A stretch of DNA of 28,319 nt from Pseudomonadota bacterium (lineage in GTDB: Bacteria; Pseudomonadota; Alphaproteobacteria; Rhizobiales; Xanthobacteraceae), in the NCBI GenBank assembly GCA_023449855.1, contig JAEXHR010000096.1, positions 1-28,319 of the forward strand, written 5' to 3'. Of this stretch, positions 7,243 through 13,322 are shown in pieces. The notes under the pieces are model-generated. The model ran no database searches, was not told the DNA's origin, and saw only the letters and a list, made by a program, of their open reading frames with translations. Numbering within the stretch: the first letter of the stretch is position 1; each line of letters begins with the position of its first letter. The translations under genes and the position numbers were made by a program.

Positions 7243-8400
7243 ATGATTTCGACGCGATACGTGGTGGCTGTCTTCCTAACTCTTCTGCCGTGCCACGGTC
7301 TGCGTGCTGACGAGTGTAGCGATGTGCTTGCGGAAGGCTTGGGCAATCGCGTTAACGTCGAACAGCGAAACGGCTTTGATGCCGCCAACAAGCACTTCCG
7401 ATGCCTGAAGGCTAATCAGAATAGTAGCCAAGGGTCTGGCGGTTCGGTCAATGCGCGCTACGGAGCATTTTCTGGAGGAGGAAGCACTAGCTCGAACTCT
7501 AGCAGCGGTGCCAGCAATGAAGACTGCGGATCGGGTAACGCTCAGCAACATGAAAGTGCATTTCTCTACTACTCGCAAGTCATGTACACCGGCGCGATTG
7601 ATGCTTGGAAGGCCTGTATGTTGCAAAGGCAAAGCTTTGCTTGCTGGGCTGAGCCTGACGGCGGAGATCAGGATGTTATCATCAATCTGCGGTGGGGAAT
7701 TCTCGGCAGTGCGCCGGAAATCAAGTATTCTAGACTTACTGTCGGCGGCAGAGAAACGAACACGAGGTTTACCGTCGGCTCTAAACTTGATCTTGATGAG
7801 AACGTAATCTCCGTGCCGCGTTCATCGAGAGAGGCAATTACTTTCGTGGTTCAAGCTGCACCGCAAGGTATGGGAAGTAAGCGGTGTGTCGTGTATGTGC
7901 CCCCCAAATCACTGGCGCGCCCACCGGAAAGAACCGTTCATCAAGGGCAGTGGCAAGCAAGCTCCGTTGGCGGGGGAGGTATCATGGCTCCTATGTGCAA
8001 CTGCGTTCAAGTAATTACGCCGCCGCCGCCGCAGCCGCCTATGCCCGCCGGACCCGGTATGCCTCCTCGCTTCAACCAATTCGGTGCAGGATCAGTTGCT
8101 CGAATTTTTAACAGATGTCAGAACGATGTCCGGTTGACCGTGGTCGGTGAAGCAGGGCAGCCGCCGTATCCTCCGCCGTCAGCGAATTATCCGAGCCGTA
8201 CGTACATCCAACAAACGCTGAAGAAGGAGCATGAGCTACAGGCCGATATATCTGGCAAGATTATGTTTGGGATGTATGTTGATCTTTGTCCCCAGCAGAA
8301 CACTTTGCCTCCGCCGCCATTCCCGGGCGGTCCAGGTGCAGGTATCCCTGGAGGTGGGCCTCCCGGTATCATGCCATTCCCTCAGCCTGTCGGGCGCTAA
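7243..8400 (+). CDS. secreted Cys/Ser/Pro/Gly-rich protein, function unknown
   Basis: The protein has 385 residues from the ATG at 7243, where a hydrophobic signal peptide starts (MISTRYVVAVFLTLLP, likely cleaved after GLRA). The frame is open upstream to 7123, but that part crosses the terminator hairpin. The mature protein has an N-terminal Cys-containing region, a Gly/Ser linker (NARYGAFSGGGSTSSNSSS), a middle region with several Cys and predicted beta strands, a Pro run (PPPPQPPMP) and a Pro/Gly-rich C-terminus (PPPPFPGGPG and repeats). The even spread of cysteines suggests disulphides in the periplasm or outside the cell. Base composition is visibly lower in GC than in the neighbours, which fits recent acquisition next to the tRNA gene. 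I do not recognise the family. Confidence 0.7.
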   Translation: MISTRYVVAVFLTLLPCHGLRADECSDVLAEGLGNRVNVEQRNGFDAANKHFRCLKANQNSSQGSGGSVNARYGAFSGGGSTSSNSSSGASNEDCGSGNAQQHESAFLYYSQVMYTGAIDAWKACMLQRQSFACWAEPDGGDQDVIINLRWGILGSAPEIKYSRLTVGGRETNTRFTVGSKLDLDENVISVPRSSREAITFVVQAAPQGMGSKRCVVYVPPKSLARPPERTVHQGQWQASSVGGGGIMAPMCNCVQVITPPPPQPPMPAGPGMPPRFNQFGAGSVARIFNRCQNDVRLTVVGEAGQPPYPPPSANYPSRTYIQQTLKKEHELQADISGKIMFGMYVDLCPQQNTLPPPPFPGGPGAGIPGGGPPGIMPFPQPVGR

Positions 8401-8696
8401 CAGCTCCAACTTATATCCCTGATGTTGGTGTCGAGCAGGTTGGACAATCAAGGTAGCGGTGATTGAAGCTCTGCGTGAGATAAAGAGTGGTAGGCTGCGC
8501 GACAGGCTGGCAGCAATAATTGGTGCGATTGCTGATGATCAGCACCGAGAGAAGGGCTGACTTCTCACTCCATCTTCGCGGTGAATGAAATCGAGGTCTC
8601 GCCGGGCGTTAGCGTGTCCCATACTGGTGCGCCCCAGTACCGAGGAGGCGAGCTTACCCTGAAATTCAAAATCATAAAAAATTCTGAAAAGTTAGA
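8401..8696. other. lower-GC gap with small ORF and coding-like remnant beside tRNA-Val
   Basis: After the secreted-protein gene there is a possible 33-residue ORF (8459-8560). From about 8550 a plus frame stays open through 8690 and on into the tRNA gene, with beta-rich coding-like residues (NEIEVSPGVSVSHTGAPQYR). It has no convincing start and cannot be an intact gene because it runs into the tRNA. I read it as a decayed fragment. No other feature was seen. Confidence 0.35.
8459..8560 (+). CDS. possible micro-ORF, amphipathic helical peptide
   Basis: A GTG at 8459, preceded by a weak AAGG, opens 33 codons (VIEALREIKSGRLRDRLAAI and onwards) ending in TGA. The predicted peptide is amphipathic and helical with charged ends. 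It follows the orphan secreted-protein gene by 58 bp. It may be real, or the tail of a decayed gene. Confidence is low. Confidence 0.2.
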   Translation: MIEALREIKSGRLRDRLAAIIGAIADDQHREKG

Positions 8697-8771
8697 TGGT
8701 GGGCGCACAAGGGATCGAACCTTGGACCTCTCCCGTGTGAAGGGAACGCTCTCCCGCTGAGCTATGCGCCC
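8697..8771 (-). tRNA. tRNA-Val (anticodon CAC)
   Basis: The minus strand folds as a full cloverleaf. The acceptor stem is GGGCGCA/TGCGCCC, the D-arm has AGCTCAGCGGGAGAGC, and the anticodon stem-loop is TTCCC, TTCACAC, GGGAG with CAC at positions 34-36. The T-arm has GGTTCGATCC, the discriminator is A and the CCA is encoded. It reads GUG valine codons. A consensus-like promoter lies upstream at 8850-8878. Its 3' end faces the atypical region on the left, the usual geometry for tRNA-targeting integrative elements. Confidence 0.97.
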
Positions 8772-8805
8772 GGACGTCGCAACTGGCCCGGATGGACCGG
8801 AAACC

Positions 8806-8827
8806 AAAAGGCCGGGCGGGGCCCGGC
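8806..8827 (-). terminator. intrinsic-terminator-like hairpin in the tRNA-Val leader
   Basis: GCCGGGC (8811-8817) pairs with GCCCGGC (8821-8827) around a 3-base loop. On the minus strand it is followed by C and four T. It lies downstream of the coiled-coil gene (stop at 8934) and inside the expected tRNA-Val precursor. It could end read-through from that gene, attenuate the tRNA transcript, or be a processing structure. Confidence 0.45.
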
Positions 8828-8849
8828 GGTGCGTGACGTCAGTGGCGCG

Positions 8850-8878
8850 ATTTAGGGAATTGGGGGCGGGGGTGTCAA
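8850..8878 (-). promoter_or_regulatory. housekeeping promoter of tRNA-Val
   Basis: On the minus strand TTGACA (8873-8878) is separated by exactly 17 bp from CTAAAT (8850-8855). A start site near 8843 would give a leader of about 70 nt before the mature tRNA end at 8771. Confidence 0.75.
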
Positions 8879-8933
8879 GCGCGCCCTGCCAGTTGCGACC
8901 ACATTGTTGCAGCGAAGGGTAAAAGTGGCCGGT

Positions 8934-10193
8934 TCAGCCCGGCTGGCGGACCCGGGAGGCGTGGGATTGCAGCGCCCTTATACGATCCGCGAGGGTGCTG
9001 TTCGGGGCAAAGCCGGCATCATTGGCCGGGCGCGGCTGGCTGGCGGCGGGATCTGCGGCAAGAATGGCCTCGATGGGCGAATTCGGCCCTTCCAGCGCCA
9101 TGGCCATTTTCGCGACTTCGGCGGCAATGTCGTTGATGCGCTCGCGCAGCAGGGCGTTTTCCGTCCGTTCGGTGGCCCAGGCGTTCTCGGCCTGCTGGTG
9201 GATGGTGTTGAGGTCACGCTGCAGCTTGGCGCGCTCCTCGCGGGCGAGGCGCAGTTCCTCTTCCGCGCCGGCCTTCTCCGCCCGCAGCTGTTCTACCAGC
9301 GGCGAGGCCCTGCCACCGGCATTGGCGGCAATCTCGACGCGCAGGTTCCGTGCCGTCTGCTCGGCGGCGTCGTTGGCCTGCCGTAGCTGTGCATTCTCGA
9401 AATCCCGCTCGGCGAGCAGTTTGGTCTGCTCCAGCAACTGCGTTTCGAGCTGATCGACGCGGTTGCCGAGCAACTCCGCCTCATGCACCTGGATCGCCAG
9501 CTGCTGGTCGAGATCGGTGACGCGGTGATTGAGGCTCTCCACGCGCGTCCGCGCCTCGGTGAGGTCGCGGGTGGCGGTCACGGACTCGCCGCGCTGCAGT
9601 TCGAGCTTGTGCTGGGTCGACGAGAAATCCTGCTCCGCGAGGCCGAGGCGGCTCTTCAGCTCCTCCACCTGCGTGCGCACGGTCACCAGTTCGACCTGTC
9701 GGCCTTCGGCGACCTGGGTGCGGTCATCGCGTTCCGCAGTGATGCGCGCCAGTTCATTCTGCTTGTCGGCGAGAGCGCGCTCGGCGGCAGCGAGCGCTTC
9801 GGTCCTGGCTGCGAATTCGTTTTCGGTCGTCGCAAGCTTCTGCTTCACCGCCGTTTCACGATTCTCCAGATCGAAGATCGCGGCGGTCTTTTCGCTCAGC
9901 TCGACCTTCATGCGGTTGATGGCGTCGGTCTTCTTGCCGAGTTCGGCGAGCTGACCCGTGGTCTTGCCCTTGAGCTGCTCGACGCTCATCTCCAGCCGCC
10001 GCGCCGACATGGCGAATTCGGCGCGCAGCTGGTCCTTGTCGGCCTGGATTTCGGCCATCGACAGCGGCGTCGCCGCTTCGAGCCGGCGGGTGGTGAGGCG
10101 CACGGCGCGGTTATGAACCAGCGGCATGATCAGCAGGCTGCACAACATCGCGGCCAGAAAACCGATCGCCAGATACATGATCGGTTCGACCAT
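8934..10193 (-). CDS. membrane-anchored long coiled-coil protein, function unknown
   Basis: The protein has 419 residues. Residues about 5-25 form a single N-terminal membrane segment (IMYLAIGFLAAMLCSLLIMP). A positively charged flank follows, and residues about 45-350 are an almost unbroken coiled coil rich in Glu, Arg, Leu, Ala and Gln. The tail (NSPIEAILAADP, then about 45 residues) is less ordered. The ATG is preceded by GGGAG. The topology suggests an inner-membrane anchor with a long cytoplasmic rod, as in structural or scaffold proteins. I do not recognise a named family. It is monocistronic, with eipA upstream on the same strand and a near-CtrA-box dyad in the gap (10260-10274). Confidence 0.88.
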   Translation of the reverse strand: MVEPIMYLAIGFLAAMLCSLLIMPLVHNRAVRLTTRRLEAATPLSMAEIQADKDQLRAEFAMSARRLEMSVEQLKGKTTGQLAELGKKTDAINRMKVELSEKTAAIFDLENRETAVKQKLATTENEFAARTEALAAAERALADKQNELARITAERDDRTQVAEGRQVELVTVRTQVEELKSRLGLAEQDFSSTQHKLELQRGESVTATRDLTEARTRVESLNHRVTDLDQQLAIQVHEAELLGNRVDQLETQLLEQTKLLAERDFENAQLRQANDAAEQTARNLRVEIAANAGGRASPLVEQLRAEKAGAEEELRLAREERAKLQRDLNTIHQQAENAWATERTENALLRERINDIAAEVAKMAMALEGPNSPIEAILAADPAASQPRPANDAGFAPNSTLADRIRALQSHASRVRQPG

Positions 10194-10259
10194 GGCAGTA
10201 TGCTCCCACGCGCTGAAAAGTCGCGGTTAACATGCCATGCGCGCGCAGGCAAAGACAGC

Positions 10260-10274
10260 GTAACGCTTCGTTAA
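10260..10274 (-). promoter_or_regulatory. weak CtrA-box-like site upstream of the coiled-coil gene
   Basis: The minus strand reads TTAA, seven bases, TTAC, with one mismatch to the CtrA consensus TTAA-N7-TTAA. It ends 67 bp upstream of the start at 10193. A single extra TTAA half-site lies at 10227-10230. Confidence 0.3.
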
Positions 10275-10303
10275 CCTTGACGCGCTGGCCCGCCCGCGCG
10301 GGA

Positions 10304-10882
10304 TCAGAACGGGTTCCAGGTCGCTGTCGGCGTGTATTTGAGATAGCCGATATTGGCGCCAAGGCGCAGGCCCAAGCCGGAGCGGATCGGCACCAGTACG
10401 ATATTGTTGGCGGTCAGCGCCGTCATGCCGAAACCGCCGATGATATACGCGGAGCCATCGATGCCGCCGAAGCGCTGATAGATCGCCTGGGTGGCCGGCA
10501 GGTTATAGACCAGCGTCATGGTGCGCGCGCCGTCTCCGCCCCAGTCGAAGCCCAGCGAGGGGCCCTGCCAGTAGACGCGCAGATCGCCGGCGTTCTTGGT
10601 GTAGAGCGTGCCTTCGCCGTAGCGCAGGCCGGCGACGATGGCGCCGGAGCCTTCCTCGCCCAGAATGTATCCATTGGGGAGGCCCCACTGGCTGACCGCC
10701 TTTTCGATCACCGAGGCGAGGCCGCGCGAGACGTTTCCGAAGAAACGGTGTCCGGCCGTGACGAGCTCTTCCGATCTATAGGTATCCGGCGCTTCGCGGC
10801 CGCGTTGCTGGGCTGAGGCCGGCGCGGCGGCAAGTGTGATCGCGGCAAGCGCCAACGCTGCCAGGCGTAATGCGAAGGTCAT
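10304..10882 (-). CDS. eipA: EipA-like periplasmic envelope protein (DUF1134)
   Basis: The 192-residue protein has a clear Sec signal peptide (MTFALRLAALALAAITLAAA) with cleavage expected after ASA at residue 24. The mature part fits DUF1134: QWGLPNGYILGEEGSGAIVAG, LYTKNAGDLRVYWQGPSLGFDWGG and the C-terminal GLGLRLGANIGYLKYTP. In Brucella the family member EipA is a soluble periplasmic beta-barrel protein needed for envelope integrity, and its gene is reported to be activated by CtrA. Here ctrA and chpT lie in the same window. The upstream gap, shared with the divergent YHS gene, has two TTAA half-sites (10922-10925, 10949-10952) but no full CtrA box. The ATG is preceded by AGGGG. Confidence 0.85.
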   Translation of the reverse strand: MTFALRLAALALAAITLAAAPASAQQRGREAPDTYRSEELVTAGHRFFGNVSRGLASVIEKAVSQWGLPNGYILGEEGSGAIVAGLRYGEGTLYTKNAGDLRVYWQGPSLGFDWGGDGARTMTLVYNLPATQAIYQRFGGIDGSAYIIGGFGMTALTANNIVLVPIRSGLGLRLGANIGYLKYTPTATWNPF

Positions 10883-10977
10883 GAAAAGAACCCCTGGTAT
10901 TCAATCTGAAGACCGCAAGCCTTAACCGGATGCTGAGAAGCACCACGTTTAATCCGCGGTCAGTGTCCCCGAGTCAG

Positions 10978-10983
10978 TATAAT
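10978..10983 (+). promoter_or_regulatory. TATAAT-like -10 element before the YHS gene
   Basis: A perfect TATAAT ends 13 bp before the ATG at 10997, with no good -35 at 17 bp. If used, the transcript would be nearly leaderless, which fits the absence of a ribosome-binding site. Confidence 0.3.
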
Positions 10984-10996
10984 ATCGGTATGAACT

Positions 10997-11485
10997 ATGA
11001 CGGCACAACGGCGGGATTGGTGCGGGATCGGCCGCGGAGTTGCCTTGATCTTGCTCGTTTCGGGCCTGTGCGCTCCGTTATGGGCCGGGACCAATGAGCG
11101 TGTGGTCACCGACCGATACACTGGTCTGGCGATCGGCGGCTTCGACCCGGTCGCTTATTTCACCGATTCGGAGGCTCACGCCGGCATGCCGGATTTCGAG
11201 CTGACCGATCTTGGTGCCGTCTGGCGGTTCCGCAATGAAGGCAACCGTGCTGAATTCGCCAAGCATCCCGAGGTCTACGGGCCGCAATTCGGCGGTTACG
11301 ATCCGGTGGATATGGCGCGCGGCGTTGCCATTGCCGGCAATCCGCGGACCTGGCTCGTCGCCGGCCAGCGGCTCTATCTGTTCAGCCGCGAAGACAATCG
11401 GGACGCCTTCAAGGCGGCTCCGGTGACCTTCTTGCCCGCCGCGCGACAAAAATGGCCTGGCGTTCAGGAGACGCTGGCGCGCTAG
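10997..11485 (+). CDS. exported YHS-domain protein
   Basis: The 162-residue protein has an N-terminal hydrophobic signal segment (residues about 13-30, GVALILLVSGLCAPLWAG). It is followed by a YHS-type domain: GLAIGGFDPVAYF, then AVWRFRNEGNRAEFAKHPEVYGPQFGGYDP and LYLFSREDNRDAF. Exported proteins of this type are common in alphaproteobacteria. YHS domains are linked to metal handling, but the role of this one is unknown. The start codon lacks a Shine-Dalgarno sequence, and the TATAAT at 10978 suggests a very short leader. Its stop overlaps the stop of the convergent cysQ gene within a single CTAG. Confidence 0.8.
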   Translation: MTAQRRDWCGIGRGVALILLVSGLCAPLWAGTNERVVTDRYTGLAIGGFDPVAYFTDSEAHAGMPDFELTDLGAVWRFRNEGNRAEFAKHPEVYGPQFGGYDPVDMARGVAIAGNPRTWLVAGQRLYLFSREDNRDAFKAAPVTFLPAARQKWPGVQETLAR

Positions 11486-12312
11486 CCTGGCGTGGGACGG
11501 TTCCCCCAGGCGATGAATTCCGGAACGATGAAATCCTCGCGCCGGCCGCCGAAATGCAGCGGATGACCGTGGCTGTCGGCGACATGGCCGCCGGCCGCGA
11601 CGACCACTGCATGGCCGGCGGCGACATCCCATTCGCACGTCGGTGACAGCCGCGGATAGATGTCGGCCTGGCCCTCGGCAACGCGGCAGAATTTCAGTGC
11701 CGAACCGAATTCCTGGCGCATCGCGCCCGGCCGGCTGGAGATGAAGGCTTCGCTGCGAATGTCGCCATGGGAGCGGCTGACCGCCGCGATCCAGGGCTGG
11801 CCGGCCGCAGGCGTCTGGCGGGCCTTGACCGGTGTCAATTTGCCGATGGAGAGATCCGGCCTGATCTCGAGACGCTCGGCGCCGCGCCCGACAAGGCCGC
11901 GCCAGATCAGCCCGAGCGCGGGGGCGCCGACGATACCGAGCAATGGTGCGCCGTCGACGATCAGAGCGATATTCACCGTGAACTCCTGCCGCCCGGCAAT
12001 GAATTCCTTGGTGCCGTCGAGTGGATCGATCAGGAACAAGGCGCCGGCATAGGGCGGCTCGGCGAGATGCAAACGCTCCTCGGACAGCGTCGGAATACCG
12101 GGGAACAACCGCGTCAGGCCCTCGCAGATCACGCGATCGGCGGCGAGGTCGGCGAGGGTCACCGGCGAGCCGTCGGATTTACCTTCCACCGTCATTGCGT
12201 TCCGGTTCACGGCGAGAATGGCTGCGCCGGCCTGCACTGCGAGCTGCGTCAGCGGCTCCAGCAGCGCCGCTGCATTGTCGAGGTCGAGATGCGGAAGCGA
12301 ATCGGCGGTCAT
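11482..12312 (-). CDS. cysQ: 3'(2'),5'-bisphosphate nucleotidase CysQ
   Basis: This is a 276-residue member of the inositol monophosphatase superfamily. It removes the 3' phosphate of PAP/PAPS, recycling the by-product of sulphate assimilation, and needs Mg2+. The metal site is visible as LSEER (Glu78, Glu79), IDPLDGTKEF (Asp96, Asp99) and CEWDVAAGHAV (Asp229). The TKEF after the DPLDG core is typical of CysQ rather than of inositol monophosphatase. The frame is open to 12420, but the ATG at 12312 fits the family N-terminus. Its ribosome-binding site is weak. It is divergent from chpT and convergent with the YHS gene, sharing its stop tetramer CTAG. Confidence 0.9.
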   Translation of the reverse strand: MTADSLPHLDLDNAAALLEPLTQLAVQAGAAILAVNRNAMTVEGKSDGSPVTLADLAADRVICEGLTRLFPGIPTLSEERLHLAEPPYAGALFLIDPLDGTKEFIAGRQEFTVNIALIVDGAPLLGIVGAPALGLIWRGLVGRGAERLEIRPDLSIGKLTPVKARQTPAAGQPWIAAVSRSHGDIRSEAFISSRPGAMRQEFGSALKFCRVAEGQADIYPRLSPTCEWDVAAGHAVVVAAGGHVADSHGHPLHFGGRREDFIVPEFIAWGNRPTPG

Positions 12313-12466
12313 GGCAAGCTTTCGTGTCTCGCTCGTGATTATGGTTCTGGCGTCAGCCCTTGCGGCATCGGCCCAGCGGTGGCCGGGCTGATCTGTGCAG
12401 TGTATCAAACCAAAGAGCAAATGTTTGATTCGCCGTTCATGTCGCGCGGCTTCAGGAGCCTATCCC

Positions 12467-13114
12467 ATGTCTGATGCAACTTCGCCCGGTCCGGCACCCG
12501 ACGCTCTCGAACTCGCTGCGCTGCTGTCGTCGCGCGTCTGCCACGATCTGATCAGCCCGGTCGGCGCCATCGTCAACGGGCTCGAAGTGCTCGATGACAA
12601 TCCGAAGCCCGAGGACAAGGAATTTGCGCTCGACCTCATCCGCAAGAGCGCGAAGACGGCGTCGGCGCGTCTGCAGTTCTGCCGTCTCGCTTTCGGCGCC
12701 GCCGGTTCGGCAGGCGCACAAATCGATCTCGGCGATGCGCAGAACATGTCGCGCGGTCATCTCGAAGACAACAAGACCAAGATCGAATGGAATCTGCCGC
12801 GTCTCCTGCTACCGAAAAACAAGGTGAAGCTGCTGCTCAACATGCTGATCATCGCGCAGCAGACCATTCCGCGCGGCGGCGTGCTTAAGGTCGATCCGAT
12901 CGGCGAGGGCGAGCCCGCGGGATTCCGGATCACCGCAACGGGCATCAATGCGCGCCTGCCGCAGAACATCGTCGATATGCTCTCCGCTGAGCAGGTCGGT
13001 AACATCGACGCCCATGCCGTTCAGCCCTACTACACGCGTCTGCTGGCGGAAGGCACCGGCCTGAAAGTGACGATGGCTCTGGAGAATGAAGCTGCGGTCG
13101 TCACAGCGGCCTGA
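12467..13114 (+). CDS. chpT: histidine phosphotransferase ChpT
   Basis: The 215-residue protein is the relay between the hybrid kinase CckA and the response regulators CtrA and CpdR in alphaproteobacteria. The phosphorylated His26 lies in RVCHDLISPVGAIVNGLE. The following domain has a degenerate histidine-kinase-like ATPase fold that does not bind ATP. The ATG at 12467 is preceded by CAGGAG, and a longer frame from 12395 has no such site. It stands alone before a terminator, but a candidate CtrA box lies right after it, upstream of cheA. Its presence close to ctrA (23635) puts two of the three relay parts in one window. cckA is not seen. Confidence 0.92.
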   Translation: MSDATSPGPAPDALELAALLSSRVCHDLISPVGAIVNGLEVLDDNPKPEDKEFALDLIRKSAKTASARLQFCRLAFGAAGSAGAQIDLGDAQNMSRGHLEDNKTKIEWNLPRLLLPKNKVKLLLNMLIIAQQTIPRGGVLKVDPIGEGEPAGFRITATGINARLPQNIVDMLSAEQVGNIDAHAVQPYYTRLLAEGTGLKVTMALENEAAVVTAA

Positions 13115-13135
13115 CGACGCACAGCTGCTGCTAAC

Positions 13136-13151
13136 TTAACGAACTCTTTAC
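13136..13151. promoter_or_regulatory. candidate CtrA box upstream of cheA
   Basis: TTAAC, six bases, TTTAC has one mismatch to the TTAA-N7-TTAA consensus. It lies 172 bp upstream of the cheA start and overlaps the edge of the chpT terminator. The same TTAAC-N6-TTTAC pattern occurs at 24654-24669. Confidence 0.45.
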
Positions 13152-13184
13152 GGGTCGCCCATTTCGGCGGCCCGTTTTCGTTTT
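13150..13184 (+). terminator. intrinsic terminator of chpT
   Basis: A 10-bp stem (ACGGGTCGCC 13150-13159 with GGCGGCCCGT 13166-13175, one G-T pair) and a 6-base loop are followed by TTTCGTTTT. It lies 36 bp after the chpT stop, so cheA needs its own promoter. Confidence 0.85.
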
Positions 13185-13322
13185 CACGTGCGGGTTCGAT
13201 GCTCGTCGCTCGTTCTTTCTCGGAATGCTCAACTAATATTAAACGCTTTGCGGTGAGAGTGGCACTACTTCGATAAGGGTCACGCGACGGCGCGGGCTCC
13301 GATTGTGTGAAGGCCTACTTTC

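Larger units (their letters stand above)
8776..8899. repeat. 12-bp inverted repeat flanking the tRNA-Val promoter and leader
   Basis: GTCGCAACTGGC (8776-8787) and GCCAGTTGCGAC (8888-8899) are perfect 12-base inverted copies 100 bp apart. They enclose the promoter, the GC-rich hairpin and the 5' leader of tRNA-Val. Only the proximal arm lies within the expected transcript, so a DNA-level role (protein site, cruciform or insertion scar) is more likely than RNA pairing. Confidence 0.6.

Noticed and set aside
8565..8807. An 80-codon minus-strand frame running through tRNA-Val
   Set aside because: It crosses the whole tRNA gene, so its upstream half is certainly not coding. No start with a ribosome-binding site lies in the remaining 36 codons.
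12340..12370. A possible sigma-54 promoter (TGGC...TTGC) before chpT
   Set aside because: The spacing between the GG and GC elements is one base too long. Sigma-54 promoters tolerate little change in spacing.
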